Of a DNA stretch of 64,000 nt, positions 39,048-50,555 are shown in pieces. Source of the stretch: Trichaptum fuscoviolaceum (lineage: Eukaryota; Basidiomycota; Agaricomycetes; Hymenochaetales; Trichaptaceae); assembly GCA_910574455.1 (NCBI GenBank), contig CAJSYZ010000006.1:2036156-2100155 (forward strand), given 5' to 3'. Under the pieces are notes generated by a model. That model worked only from the letters and a program-made list of their open reading frames with translations, was not told the DNA's origin and made no database searches. Numbering within the stretch: position 1 is the first letter of the stretch; each line of letters starts with the position of its first letter. Made by a program: the position numbers and the translations under genes.

Positions 39048-39606
39048 TGTAAGGTGCTCTTCTGCGTAGGAGTTGGAAGTAGAGCCTTGGGAGCGTCGAT
39101 ATAGTGTATGTGGGCCTGGACGGTTATTATAAGGGAGACCTACGAAAACTGAAGAAGTTGTTGGTTGCGAGCAGTAATTTCGGTATCTATTTTTCAAGTT
39201 CGAAATTTGATGGATTGATGACTACATAGCCCATGCCGCCGAAAGTGCTTCCCAATCACCACCATCATCTGATAGCTGAACTTGGTGATAACTTTTGACC
39301 CTGTGTCAGAATTCTCTGGTGGTACGTTCGACGAGAGTCCGAGTCCGTCCGATGGCCATGACGATGAGCTGCGTATTGGTGGGATTACTCTTATTTCTGG
39401 CCTACCGAATGTTGACCCAATATCAATGATAAGCAATGAGAGATTTCTTTGAAAAAGCAGTTTGGTGTCTTGTTATCAATTGACGAGAGAGATGGAAGAT
39501 GTTCAGTGGGTGAGACTTCTCCGAAAGCCCGAATCTGTTCGATGAATCGGAGCTTCAAGTTTGGACCCCGAAATGAGCAGTGTACGACCTTCACCGGCGA
39601 AGCGCA
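39048..39606. other. 5' flank of copy E
   Basis: About 560 bp between the start codon of E and the small inverted-repeat element. No gene and no clear TATA box are seen. The frame extending upstream of the E start codon begins only with TTG and is not supported. Confidence 0.4.
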
Positions 39607-40245
39607 CTACTATACAGTGTCGGAAGGCTAAAACCCGCCTCTGGGTACAGGCCGGAGTTTTGCGCGGAAGACCCTAGTTTGTAGCTTTTTTGTAATGAAA
39701 GTAAGGAAGATAAGTCGATTTCTGCAATAAAAAATTTTCCGGTTTATGTTTCAAAAATTTGAAGGACTGAAAAAGTTTTTCGTTGCATTTTGGCTTAAAT
39801 TATTGATGCATCGGCCCAAAAAGTAAGCAGGAGTGTTTTCCGAGACTTTCTGGACAGGGGTACTACCATTTTAGGTACTCGGACAGGTACGCTCGGGTTA
39901 ACCGGAAAAGGTAAAGTTCCGGACAAAAAACGTTGAAATTGCAAAATGTTTTCATCTGGACCACCGGATTGCGAAAAGACGTCGGATCCGCATATTCCGG
40001 GGCCGTGGGAATTAGATAAAGGAGCTGCAGCACCCATTTAGGTAACATGTTTCAAATTCTGTCTTGACAATTTTTTTCGGAGTTAATTTCGGGCGAATCT
40101 AACCAATAAGATATGAAGATATGATTCATTTAAAGCTATTTACACTGTTTCAGGGTCAAGGGACAAGTTTTGTGTTCGTAGAAAAAAAAGTTTTGAGGGG
40201 GGTTTCCGAGAGGCGGGTTTTACTAGCCTTCCGACATTGTAGTAG
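39607..40245. mobile_element. 639-bp non-autonomous element with terminal inverted repeats (MITE-like)
   Basis: The ends are inverted copies of each other. The left end reads ctactatacagtgtcgg followed by aaggctaaaacccgcctc. The right end, read in reverse complement, gives ctactacaatgtcgg followed by aaggctagtaaaacccgcctc. The inside is AT-rich with no coding frame. A clear target-site duplication is not visible. The structure fits a non-autonomous DNA transposon; the superfamily is not determined. Confidence 0.7.
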
Positions 40246-41344
40246 CCTCGAGGAGACTAGCCCATCATGATGCCGCACCGACCCTCGCAATGTCTGCAAA
40301 TCCGTGCCTACAGGATGGTGAACCGCCTTGCAACTACCACTTCCAGCGCTAACCCGCAAGTAATTGGTCAAGGACAACATCAATACAGGACAGCAAGACG
40401 GTAAACTTTCCTGCTCCCTGGCGGTGTCGGTATTGCGCCCGTCAGCTCTACCGATACTCGCCTGCGTTGTCCATTGTCCTTAATAACTCAGAGCCTTGTT
40501 CTCTGGCCGTTCTTCGTCACGAAGGACTTAACGGCGAGTTGTGAGATGCAGACACAAACATGGGGTGCCACTCTTAGACTCGGAGCTGTGAGTTGCCCAG
40601 CCATCCAACCCACTATGAGAGGCGTATTGACCTTCAAAAATCCGGTCGGGTATCCAAACTACTGTCTGCGTCTCATAAAGCTTCGCTTCCTATTATCTTT
40701 AGAGCATAGGCTTTAGCTCTCTCACGCACTCTTCCTTTTGACCTGGTTTGTACCTGAATTCTGTAGGCTGTAGCTCTCGCAACAGTAGCCGGCCCCGCTT
40801 ACTTCACGGAGAAGATATTTCGTACGTTATCACCCGGTCCAAGACATCCACGGAACGAGATGGAAGCTTTATGGGAGATGTTTACGGAACAGCGTGCGTT
40901 GGTGTCCCAGGCTGTAATAGAATATCAGGGGAGCTCGGACTTCGAGCATTTGATAATGCACAGTACCGGTTTGCCAAAAATGCAATGGATTGCGGAGCTG
41001 CTGAAAAATTTACCGCCTTACTGTAGGCGGCCGGAGGTTGGATGGGAGGGTTGTTTCTTGAGTATGAGCTCAGAAATAGAAACAAAGGGTGAGTGCGCTC
41101 ATTTTCTCGTTTCTCTTGCTTATGGGCTCTCTTAGGAAGCCTTGTAAACAGCCTCTCATCTGTCGAGCTAACTTCCATCGGATGGAGGTGGTTTATCGGA
41201 CTTCAATAATCTCGTCCAGACTAACTATTGGTCACTACGGTTACAGGCCTCCGGCTCCGAGCAGGAGAGAGCTTGGAATTATTTGAGCGGGGGCGGGGCA
41301 CCGCTAGACTCGTAAACCAGTCGTTTGTGTCGTGAAAGCCTAGG
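40246..41344. other. Region with one possible orphan exon
   Basis: A plus-strand stretch from about 40861 to 41090 reads as protein (starting M-E-A-L-W-E-M-F and containing a Cys/Arg/Pro segment) and ends near a gtgagtgcg donor. No partner exons or paralogue were found in the window. It may be a fragment of a gene broken by the rearrangements here. The rest shows nothing recognisable. Confidence 0.3.
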
Positions 41345-42040
41345 AACATATTGAGATGCTGCTAAACGTGCTGGTTGTCGTTGATGACGGCGTCAAAAAG
41401 GGTTCGTGTTTAATTACTCATTACATCTCATAAATTTAATGCTATACGACCGATAGCTCTCGGCGTTCGGGGCAGTGCTTTGGAAAGCCAATCCAAAGGA
41501 TGCTGGCGAAACAAGATGGCGATGCGCAGGAGGAATGAGACGCCGAATAGGAGGAAGAAGAAGGAGAAGGTGTGGGGAAAGAAGTGGCGACGGAAGGTAT
41601 CCAGCGACGCGGAGGAAGATAGCTCAGAGGAAGAGGAGACGAGGAAAAAGAAGCGGATACACAGAGAGTGAATCCGAGTTTAGTGGGAGCGGGAGCGGCA
41701 GTGACGACGAAGGTGAGTAGTGAGCTTGTGTGCTGCGATTAGATGTTGCGGCTAATGCGACCACGTCAATCAACCTCTCGAAACGATTCAAATACCAAAT
41801 TTATCTGGTTCTCCAAGACAAGTCGAAGATCGACTTCTCACCACCTTTAACATCGACAGCGGACTACGGCGGCGCGTACGTGCATCGCGCCGTCCGCCAA
41901 ATGTTGGGCAGGTTGCAGGCGCCGTGTACACGCTGTCCGCACTTTCGTCTTCTGTCTGAATGTCGGTCCTGCGAACGCAGGTGGGAGTGAGCACTATGGG
42001 GAGTGGCTGACACATGCGGAGGTCAAGGTCGAAAAGGTCA
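41345..42040 (+). pseudogene. Decayed fragment of the RPC34/RPC6 gene: 3' third, introns included
   Basis: The fragment aligns with 53975-54735 of the intact gene. The match starts at acatattgagatgctgct (41351). It then covers the intron, the gcgttcggggcag exon start, the Lys/Glu-rich insert, the last intron and the Cys-rich C-terminus up to gaggtcaaggtcgaaaag. Reading frames are broken by indels in the Lys/Glu-rich part, and two of the cluster cysteines sit in shifted sequence. The introns are retained, so it arose by DNA duplication rather than retrotransposition. Confidence 0.85.
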
Positions 42041-42271
42041 GTTAAACTTTGTTATAGGTTTATTCTATACAATGCCACAAGCTGAACATTCAGACACGTT
42101 TGTGTGTAACCGTACTCAAGAAAAAATAATATAATAAATATGTGTTGAGAATTGGAGAGCGGAGCGAACACGGGCTTGAGCCTGAGAGTAGTTTGATGAA
42201 CGCCCAAGGTCGTTGTTCGTAAGCCAGCCCGTCACGGCTGTTGTGGGCTCCAGGCGGAAGAAGATGTATGT
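42041..42271. other. Short spacer left of the inverted-repeat element
   Basis: About 230 bp without a recognisable feature, lying between the RPC34-like fragment and the left end of the 2.5-kb element. Confidence 0.4.
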
Positions 42272-42336
42272 TCCCTTACTCCCCTGGGAGTATGGGCACT
42301 CCCGTTCCCTTACTCCCCTGGGAGTATGGGCACTCC
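42270..42336 (+). repeat. Two direct copies of a 34-bp unit at the left end of the element
   Basis: The unit gttcccttactcccctggg-agtatgggcactccc occurs twice without a gap. It contains the short palindrome-like ctcccctgggag, and its first 12 bases are the terminal repeat of the element. Confidence 0.8.
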
Positions 42337-43170
42337 CCGAGCACAATTGCCGTGAGAACTCAAACTTTTGACGCTGTCAAGTTGTGCGAAAGTTGACACT
42401 GTGGGAACGTATCCCCGCTTTCGACACCTCACAAGACCAGTTCTGAACACCCCTTTGGGTGTACCTCTTAGACTGGAACCTAACATGTTTAAGTGTGGCC
42501 TAAATGGTACCAGAATTAACCGCTTTCCCAATGTACTAATGTTGGGTTTCCCATGCATATATTGGGATTCCCAATAATATAAAGAAGTTTATCTTATATT
42601 ATAAATTATAAATTAATAAAATTGTATTCTTGTTCTGCTCAGTCATCCTCCAATGTAACCCTCAACCCTCAATCAATCCTGTCACTACACATGTAACCCT
42701 TTGCCCTAACCCTTTGTCATAGCTCTCACACTATTATTAGTAGCCAATTGTCTACTCTCTTATTGTTCTCTTCTTACTCATATTCCGATGCACCCTTGCT
42801 CTGCAGCTATAGTATATAAACCCCTGTACTTAGCATGATCAAACTCTAAGTTTGATGTCCTTTGTCAAACCCCCCGTCTCTAGTCTCTGTTATACATCTG
42901 TCAAGATCCCGGGCTCCTTTTCCTATTTTTCGTACTTTCCTGCCAAGGATCCCGACATGAGCAGACAATCCCGCGGGGAGAATCCCGCCATTGGATTCCC
43001 GACGCGAAACCCCTTTCCCGACTCGCACAATCCCCCGCAAGATCCCCCGCTCACGTGACCTATCCCGCACCACCGTCCCGACCACCATGCACGCATACAC
43101 ACATTCATTTACGACGACCCGCCAAGGCACACGTACATTCACTTACCAACATACGCTCATTAATCCGCTA

Positions 43171-44335
43171 GTACCTCAAGGTGACGACCTGCAAAACGCC
43201 TGGCATACCTAGTCTGGCTAGTCGCGGCCACGGACCGGACGCTGACGTCCACAGACAGGCCGTAGCCATCTGGAGAGACGGGATGGACATGCCTAGCAGT
43301 GCGGTCGTAGCATGTATCTTTGTAGTAGATAGGTGCGCATTGCGCAAGGACACTTAGCGTAGATTAACTATACAGTCTTTACAAAGTAGATAAATAGTTG
43401 TAGGCATCTGTCAGGAATCCGCCTCAGGTTATTTTATTTCTTTTATTTTTATTTTATTTTATTTTACGATCACACTCCGAGTCGGATCCCCGACATGTCC
43501 GCTCCGAAAGCGGACTATCTTTGACTCCGATTCTCTTCCTTTTTGCGTAGATTACTTGCCTGTATGTTTGCAGGCCGCTAGGACAAGCACCCTGCAAGCA
43601 ATTCTCTTTTCTTTCTTTCTTCCACCACTCTGACTCGAACCTCCGCTCTACCGATGTGGGACCCCGACTAGAGCGGGACCCCAAACTCCGACTTACGTGA
43701 GCGGTACAGGTCGGACCTAGTCGGATCAGGGTCCAGTGGCTTGGTACTGTATAGTTTTTACCTTTGTTCATCAAAACCGCGGATCCCCCTGCGAAGCACT
43801 CCACTTTTGGCCTCTTGTAAAGTGCTTCTCAGGTGATGTGTTTATCTTTAGCTCTGATGTGTAGAATAGCTTAATTGACTTGTAAAGTGCTTCTCAGAGT
43901 GAGAACCACCGCTCATTGCGTCTGATCATTGTCCGTGTCCGATTCAGGGTCTCGAAAGCGAAGGAACCACTCTAGGTCGTAACATCTTCTACCACAAACT
44001 GAGGTGAGCACATTCATGTTTCTTCTATTTCATACATTCTTTATTAACATAAAACTAGTGTCTTTATTTTACACTGCAAATACACAGTTCTTCTACCACA
44101 AACTGAGTGTCTTTATTTTAGATCACATTAACAGTTTTGCAAGTAAAGAAATGCCAGTACTTGTAACATTCCTATTACAACTGTTGGAGACTGGGGACTG
44201 TTACAATTGGCAGAAACTGAGTGCATTTGTTAGTCAACTTAGTACCTCAAGGAGATGTCCTGCATCTGCCTAGCATACCATGACTGGCTAGCCCAAGCCA
44301 CAGACTGCTCATGCCAGGATCCTTGGTAGAAATAT
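43171..44335 (+). repeat. Diverged direct repeat pair inside the element
   Basis: About 90 bp starting gtacctcaaggtgacgacctgc at 43171 recurs as gtacctcaaggagatgtcctgc at 44243. Both continue through a gcata-cc, ctggctag and ccac-gac series. The spacing is about 1.07 kb. They are too diverged to be the LTRs of a young retrotransposon. Confidence 0.5.
43435..43800 (-). mobile_element. Candidate SINE on the minus strand
   Basis: Read on the minus strand, a Pol III B-box-like ggttcgagtc (complement near 43630-43640) directly follows ggtagagcgg, a D-arm-like string. The unit ends in an A-rich tail of repeated aaaat units (complement of 43435-43466). This is the layout of a tRNA-derived SINE with an A-rich tail. 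The spacing between the two boxes is abnormally short, so the head may be rearranged. Confidence 0.35.
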
Positions 44336-44919
44336 AAAGAAAATAGAATAAGAAGCCCAGGATCTTGATATATTTTTTTAATTGTATAGTAAAAGTTAAG
44401 ATATACTGTAATAGCTTTTACCTAAATAATATTATTTTCTAATTATAAACTAACATAATTTTGGGACTCCCATGTAAAGAAAGGGAATCCCAAATACATG
44501 AAGTTTTACATTGGGACTCCCAAAATGGTGTTCCCAAAAACTGACTTTGGGAATCCATTGGGTTTGGGTACCACATAGGCCACACTTAAACATGTTGGGT
44601 TCCAGTCTAAGAGGTACCCATGAGGGGGTGTTCAGTACTGCACAAGACTTTGACAGTGCAACTTGTGTACGGAAGCTCCTTCTTATCATTCATCACGGAC
44701 GCTTACTGACTGCATGAGGCACCCATTGTATGTTACAGTTCCTAGTTACAGGTACTAATACACATTAATTGTTTTCATAGCTCTATCTCCTTCTCCACTT
44801 CAAGTGGGAGTAAGGGATTTGCCGGCGAAGCTCGGCCTGTTTCTAGTTTTTCTGTTTCACCCGGATTGTAGTGCACCAGTTTGTAAGCGCCGCGAACGGC
44901 CCGGGTGGGTAAACTGCAA

Positions 44920-45270
44920 TGAAGTTAGTGCGATGCACCTTCATTCGCAACTTGAACTACACGGACTCGGATATGAATGAGCATTGTGCACCTTCTCTCC
45001 ACTAAGATGTTTCCTTCTGTAATCTCATAGGATCAGAGGAGCCCTTCGATGACATTTGCTGCAATTCGCTGACTTGATCGACGCTCTACCGAATTGTCCG
45101 ATACACCATCTGCTTCATCACACCATGGAACATACCCTGCGAAGCACATCGTGTGTGATCTATCTCATTCATCCTTCCGGTAAGCTGACTCGGATAAAGA
45201 CATCCACAGTGCTGAGCAGAACATTGATCGCCTCGACTCGGTTGCGCTTCGTGATTGTCGCCCGCGGTGA
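44920..45270 (-). pseudogene. Decayed minus-strand fragment of the RPC34/RPC6 gene: exons 2-4 region
   Basis: The reverse complement aligns with about 53095-53440 of the intact gene. It includes the gaggcgatcaa-tttctgctcagcactgt end of exon 2, the following intron, the gcagggtatg start of exon 3, the intron containing gaattgcagca and gagattacag, and the gcgaatgaaggt end of exon 4. Substitutions and indels break the frame. It abuts the right end of the inverted-repeat element and lies opposite in strand to the fragment at 41345. Confidence 0.85.
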
Positions 45271-45666
45271 GTCGTGACATATCCAACTGCTAGTGCATTC
45301 AGTCTTTTAGGTGGCGAGACTCATGCAGAATCATTGGCAGACTCAAGCGGAGCGTGAACGTACGTGCCGTCTTGTCTCTGGCGCCATGAACCATAGCGAC
45401 GGCACAGCGTGCCAGCGCGGCGATCGCGGCCAGCACGGCGACTGCGCCACAAGATAAAATGACAGCAGAAAATGATGATTTCCAGGGACCAGAACACAGA
45501 GACAATCCTACATCGCCCAGGTTGTCGTGACGCCACTACAAGTATCCTAATAGTAGTACTATGCAGTGCGTTCACAGCCTTTAATATCATGACAGTGATC
45601 GCAGTTGACACCGGGTGCTAACTTGAGCATTCAAGTTGCAGTACTTATAGTAATCAAGAAGCCTCC
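45271..45666. other. 5' flank of copy F
   Basis: About 400 bp. An acttatagtaatcaag string near 45645 lies just upstream of the start codon but is too close to be a clear TATA box. Minus-strand frames at 45299-45611 are hydrophobic but have no splice or homology support. Confidence 0.35.
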
Positions 45667-48600
45667 ATGTCAAAGGCACCACTGGCATTCTCGTGCGAAC
45701 CTCCTTCTACACGAATGCCACTTCATACAAGTCAAGAAGCTGATGCAGATGCACCGTTGTCAGTTTTTATAGCCAGCGCCAACAGCACTTGGCAGCGCTC
45801 AGCGAGAGACGACGACGCATCTTTTTCCTCCCACTCTACGAGCTCAACTACATCTAATCTCATCGGGGCGGGCAGGATTCTAGGAAACTTCTATAGTTTT
45901 ACTGGGAAACGTCTGGAGAAAAGTCTGGGGGATATTGCCCATAGAGCTGGGTTCGGTCCGGAAGCAATTTATCAGACGATACGCGCACTGTATTCTGAGA
46001 ATTGGAAAAGTGATAAGAAGAAAGGTGAGGTGACCATCACTCCTGTAACCATATATATCTGATTCCATCTCGTTTAGCTTATGAGCTACAAAAGGCCTGT
46101 TTCAGGTTGTTCGAGCACTTAAAGTGGGTGTCTGTTAGTCTAAAAGCTTGTTCTCCAATGACCCTGACTAATTGTAGTTCCACGGTGGATTCAACTCGAA
46201 TCACAGCCATTTCGCGATGGGGAGACATACTTCAAGACCATCAAGAAATCTGTGCACTACTTTCTTGCCGTGGCAGAAATGTTTGGGACGTCTATGTCGA
46301 TAACTTCAGGCGTACAGCCAAAGATCTTCGGAGCGCAATTAACTCTCCTACAGCACTCGAGGCGCTTGATAGAATCTCTTTCCTGCTTGAGGTCCACCTC
46401 AAAGGCTTATACATACTGTGCGTAGGGCGCGGCGGACTTCAGTTAGAAGAAAAGGGTTTTAAAGTGGATTGGAAAGGAAATTCTGAAATCACTGGCGAAG
46501 AAATCACGAAATGGCATGATTCATTCCTGTTCGTCACACAAGCTCTAACGTACGTGTCCCTTTGCATACATTTATTTCTCTGAAACTAATGAACCTATTT
46601 AGTGTTGAAACTGACAGGGACTCAGTCATATGTGAAATCTGTCAGTTCTACCTTCGGCTGTGGTCTTCCCAGTTTGGCGAAGGGAATGTGAACGAACAGG
46701 TTGCTATCCAGTCTTGTCGTTCACTGAAGAGTATCCTGAAGGGACAAAAGTCTGTACGGTCAGATAACCTATCCAATATTCAGATTCTTTCCCGGACGTT
46801 GTATCAACACTACTTTCGGCGATTCTTCTCTGTCACGTTGCTAGGCGAAGACGATGATGCAGTACTGTACAGTAACTTCTCAGCTTATGTGCTAGCCATT
46901 AACAGCTTTGTACAGTCATTTAATGTAAGTACTACTTTCATACTGTGTATCTTGATGAACACAGTAACAAATAATGTACATAGGCAAGTTTCGTTCCCAG
47001 GCTGGATAGCATCCCAGACATTCCCAACCTCGTAGTAATGGGGTCCATCAACCTTGGCTCTGCTGGCTCTAAAGAAAAGCTTGAAAAGTTGAAATTTTTA
47101 CTCGATAATCTGGAAAATGGTGTTGGGGGCATTGAAAAAGGAGACTGGGAATTACGTGAGTCCTTATTCTTCTACCGTATATGTCTAAATTACTTATGCG
47201 ACACGTTCAATATCAAATGTCTCTCAACAGTGATACTGCACTCATGCGAAAGAATTATGAACCGTGCGCTGTTCGTCGTCGATGACACTGATCCTTCAAC
47301 GTACCTAATGTTGATATAATCATAGACACGAGCTTGAGTTACAACTATCATCACACCTCATAAGGTAATGTAGTGGCTAGTAGTATGAGAGAGGCAAACG
47401 TATCTGACTTGCAGTTCCATAAGCAAATATCCCAGAAGCAGTGCATCACTGCTATTTGGCAAAATTCTGCGTTTATTACCTGAGGTTTACAAGCTCTTGG
47501 TCACTCTTGGCGGAGATGAAGCTCGGGCTCATCTGCTAACATTTAGTTGGTCCCTTAAGACGAACAAACAAAGTATTTCACTACAATCTTCGCAGCGGCC
47601 TTTTGCAGAGATGCGATCACTGCTTGAATGCCATGCTGCTGGCGTGGCATTTTCAACGGCAGCGCACAGCATTGATGCTGAGGAATTTGATTGCAAAATG
47701 AACAGATTTCTCAACCTAAGCCTATCCAGACCCTCCTACTCCGTTTCAACCTTCTCAGAGAACCTGAAAGTTCTTGTGACTTATCTGCAGTGCGTGGTAT
47801 ATTAAAAGTATTGCTTAATTGACTGCCACTAATTTTTGTCTCTTTTTCCAGAGATGAAGTTACATTCCTTCCTTCACTATTCTATTTGAAAGGCTGGTTG
47901 GCACAGGTTGACAGTGGATTATCTAGTCCACATCAAGTTCTCCAGTTTGCCGCAGAGCTTGGCAACTTTCCGTCCTCAGAATTGCTCATCTCAGCGGAAC
48001 AACGTTATATAGTCAAAACACTTCAAATAAGAGCACGCAGCCTTTTATCTTTACACCTACCCAGTATCGGAAGATATATGGAGCTTGAGAGTTTGCAAGT
48101 CCTGGGATGCGAGGCACATTCTGTTTATGAGGGACTTACAAATCCGGAAAATGGCCCCCGAGATGTAAATGCGGAAATATGTAAGTTGTTGATACTATTT
48201 TTTGAAGGCAAGAAATTAACAAAAAAAGCGAAGATCTTAAACAGCTGTGCCACCTACTTTGCGAAAACATAAAGTAGGTCACCGTGTTCTTGTTTGTTTA
48301 CTTTAATGAATTGAATGTCCGAAGGTCAGGAGATCGAAAAGTACGGGTTGGTGCTTTACGGTGTCTCTTAAGATTGTTTGCATTCAAGAGTTTCATCGGG
48401 TGGTTTTTGTCAGAAGGACTCGGAGGTCACGACATGGAAGAATGCGCAGATACCCTTCTACCCGTCATCGATTTATCTATCTCAACAGGCGGATTGGAAT
48501 TCAAGCACGACCTCGAACGTATCACCGAGGATCGTAAACGGTTGTCACAAATCTGTATTCACAGACATGGTGTTACAATTCTAGCTCCGAAAAGCGAGAA

Positions 48601-49229
48601 ACTGCATTTCACCTGCGCAGGTCACAAAATATGTTCCTGTCATTGCGATCCAAGTCTGTTTGACAGTCTCACACCAGAACAGGAACAGCATTGGCTGGAT
48701 GCTTTCAAAACATTAGCAGACAATCTGCGGTGCGTGTTCATGTCCGATTCTTGTTCAGGCATCGTTAGAATACTCATTTATTAATGCAGTGATCGTGATG
48801 TTATGCCCATTTGTCTCTTCTATCTATCAAACTGTGCTCTTCCGACCAGTGGATTGCTTGATACTTCAACCGCACTTGATTACTGTGAGAGCCTACGAGT
48901 AGTCCTGGAGAGCCAGCAATTTGAGTCTGCGGACAAAGAGGACTTATCTCGCGCCTTATGTCAAATTCACACTTGTCTCACAAGACGTACACAAATTGTC
49001 CAACGATCATGCATACTAGCTGCAACACCCAATGTTGTCCCTACCTTCAATGGCACTCCCTTTGACATAACTACGGCTATCATGCTTCTGAAGGAATTGG
49101 AGATCTTGAGTAAAACAAGTCATTACATGATTCATGTGTTTAAGATTTGTACCAATGCTACCTTCTTACTAGGAAAAACTAGCTCCGTATGGACTGGCCC
49201 CCGATTTGTTACCAGTGCCAGAAAACTGA
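45667..49229 (+). CDS. Copy F of the modular repeat-protein family (three units, 13 exons)
   Basis: My model joins 45667-46024, 46078-46123, 46178-46549, 46603-46924, 46984-47155, 47231-47270, 47326-47364, 47415-47789, 47852-48180, 48234-48273, 48325-48729, 48790-49114 and 49173-49229. This is 2,880 nt, exactly 959 aa plus stop. Exon phases follow the same order as in copy A, minus one whole unit. The N-terminus has the family segment G-R-I-L-G-N-F-Y-S-F-T-G-K-R-L-E-K. A modules carry G-D-I-L-Q-D-H-Q-E-I, then L-P-E-V-Y-K-L-L-V-T-L-G-G-D-E-A-R, then F-I-G-W-F-L-S. B modules carry Q-F-Y-L-R-L-W, then S-L-F-Y-L-K-G-W, then L-F-Y-L-S-N-C. The final join leaves an AC at the donor position; alternatives are the GT at 49143 or the one at 49110, which changes the tail. 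Function is unknown. Confidence 0.78.
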
Positions 49230-50555
49230 CGATGTACGTGAAATTGTTCAATCCCGCTCTGCTCTCCACTGTATCTTAATCGTATTTGTTAGCTAATTAT
49301 TCCTTGCGTAGGTTGCATACATATTATTTTCCACTGGCATTAGGGCACTGTATAAGTATAAGTATAATATAGTTTAATCTTAATCTATTCGACCTTCACC
49401 CCGAAATGCATCCTCTTGCTACGTCTTCGTTGCTAGGTTCCTTCCATCGCCGCTTCTTCCCCGCAACTTCTCCTTCAGATTCTTGTTCTTCGGAGTTTCA
49501 TCCTCCTCTTCAATCTCTGAACGCCGGAAGCTTTGTATCGGATGTCATTCGATTTATTAATTGTAATAAGCAATTGTGACGAACCATTCAGTGTTGATAT
49601 TGACAATTAGCACATTCAGCAACATTTCAATATGTTCGATGGACAATTGTGTCTCCGAGATTCTTGGCTTGGATAGGTTCGCCTGCATCCCCGATACACA
49701 ATATTTCTCTCGCATCTTGCATGATGCGGAGAATACCCTGCAAGAGAAAAAATGTGTATGATCAATCCTCTTCATCATTTTGGTAAGGAGATGGAAACAT
49801 ACAGAGTGCTGAGTAGAAAGATAGTCCCTTAGTTACGCTTCGTCGCGGGCGACAGGAGGCCGTCAATCTGCTTCTGCGTCATAGTCTGCATTCATTTTTC
49901 TGTCCATATCATTCGTCTGTCTCTATATTAAGAGTGCAGTCTATAGAGACACGATATAAACTCTCAGTGTAAAAAACAATTCGCAGCTACGCACCATTCC
50001 CGACACCTAAAGTATCATTGTCTTGTGCAGCTTCTGCTTGAGTACGCAGAGCTTTCGTGCAGGTTTACTCAGTTTATCGTTATTCGATTCCGGATCCTCT
50101 AGATGATAGAATTGCACAGCCATTCGTTATGTGGTGCGTGTAGTTGAATTGTTCAGACACAACCCAGAACGACGAGTGGTGGCTAGAGCAAGAAATTGTT
50201 TGGCACTCGCTCAGCGGACGCAAACGCAACTTCGCATGACGGCATTTTCCGAACATCCAATTTGCTTCGTAACTTGATCGCTCCCACACAGCAACTTCAT
50301 TCCATATCATGGCCCTATATATGACAGCAGTCGATGGCCACATCCTTAACCGATTGAGCTTAATACCAAACATTCACCACTAGCCAAGTCGCAGCAGCTG
50401 AGTCGCTTACTGCCAACAACGTCGACCACCTGTAGCTCTGCTTTTCTGACTCGTTGGTATCTCAAGTGCAAGGCCATTCAAGCTGTTTATTCGCAACTTG
50501 ATCTCTCTGACTGTGCTGCGGAATCGATCCTTGAACCGATACTTCCGCTGAAGGA
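49230..50555. other. Region between copy F and the small membrane-protein gene
   Basis: Apart from the RPC34-like fragment at 49389-49905, I see no gene. A roughly 600-bp stretch upstream of 50556 serves as the 5' flank of the membrane-protein gene; no clear core promoter motif was recognised. Confidence 0.4.
49389..49905 (-). pseudogene. Decayed, internally deleted minus-strand copy of the RPC34/RPC6 gene
   Basis: On the minus strand, 49905-49660 aligns with exons 2-3 and their intron (atgacgcagaagcagattgacggcct, then ctcagcact, then the catcatgcaagatgcg piece). Then 49560-49389 aligns with the Lys/Glu-rich exon 8 (gcgttcagag, gatgaaactcc, gcggcgatggaagg). The central winged-helix exons are missing. 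Premature stops interrupt exon 2. This is the third partial copy near copy F. Confidence 0.8.

Larger units (their letters stand above)
42272..44817. mobile_element. 2.5-kb element with long inverted terminal repeats, no transposase seen
   Basis: The outer ends are tcccttactccc (42272-42283) and its reverse complement (44806-44817). Further in, about 42370-42600 and 44440-44680 form a long inverted repeat. Both contain cctcttagactggaaccyaacatgtttaagtgtggcc (written here as the shared pattern across arms), tctgaacaccccy and repeated tgggaytccca words. The interior has internal direct repeats and a candidate SINE but no transposase frame. This fits a large non-autonomous DNA element or a hairpin-type element. 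No certain target-site duplication is visible. Confidence 0.6.

Noticed and set aside
39048..39197. N-terminal extension of copy E to 39197
   Set aside because: It starts with TTG, is not shared with other copies, and the ATG at 39047 fits them.
43454..43804. A 116-codon minus-strand frame inside the 2.5-kb element as a gene
   Set aside because: It overlaps the A-rich tail and the B-box-like head of the possible SINE, has low-complexity composition and no splice context.
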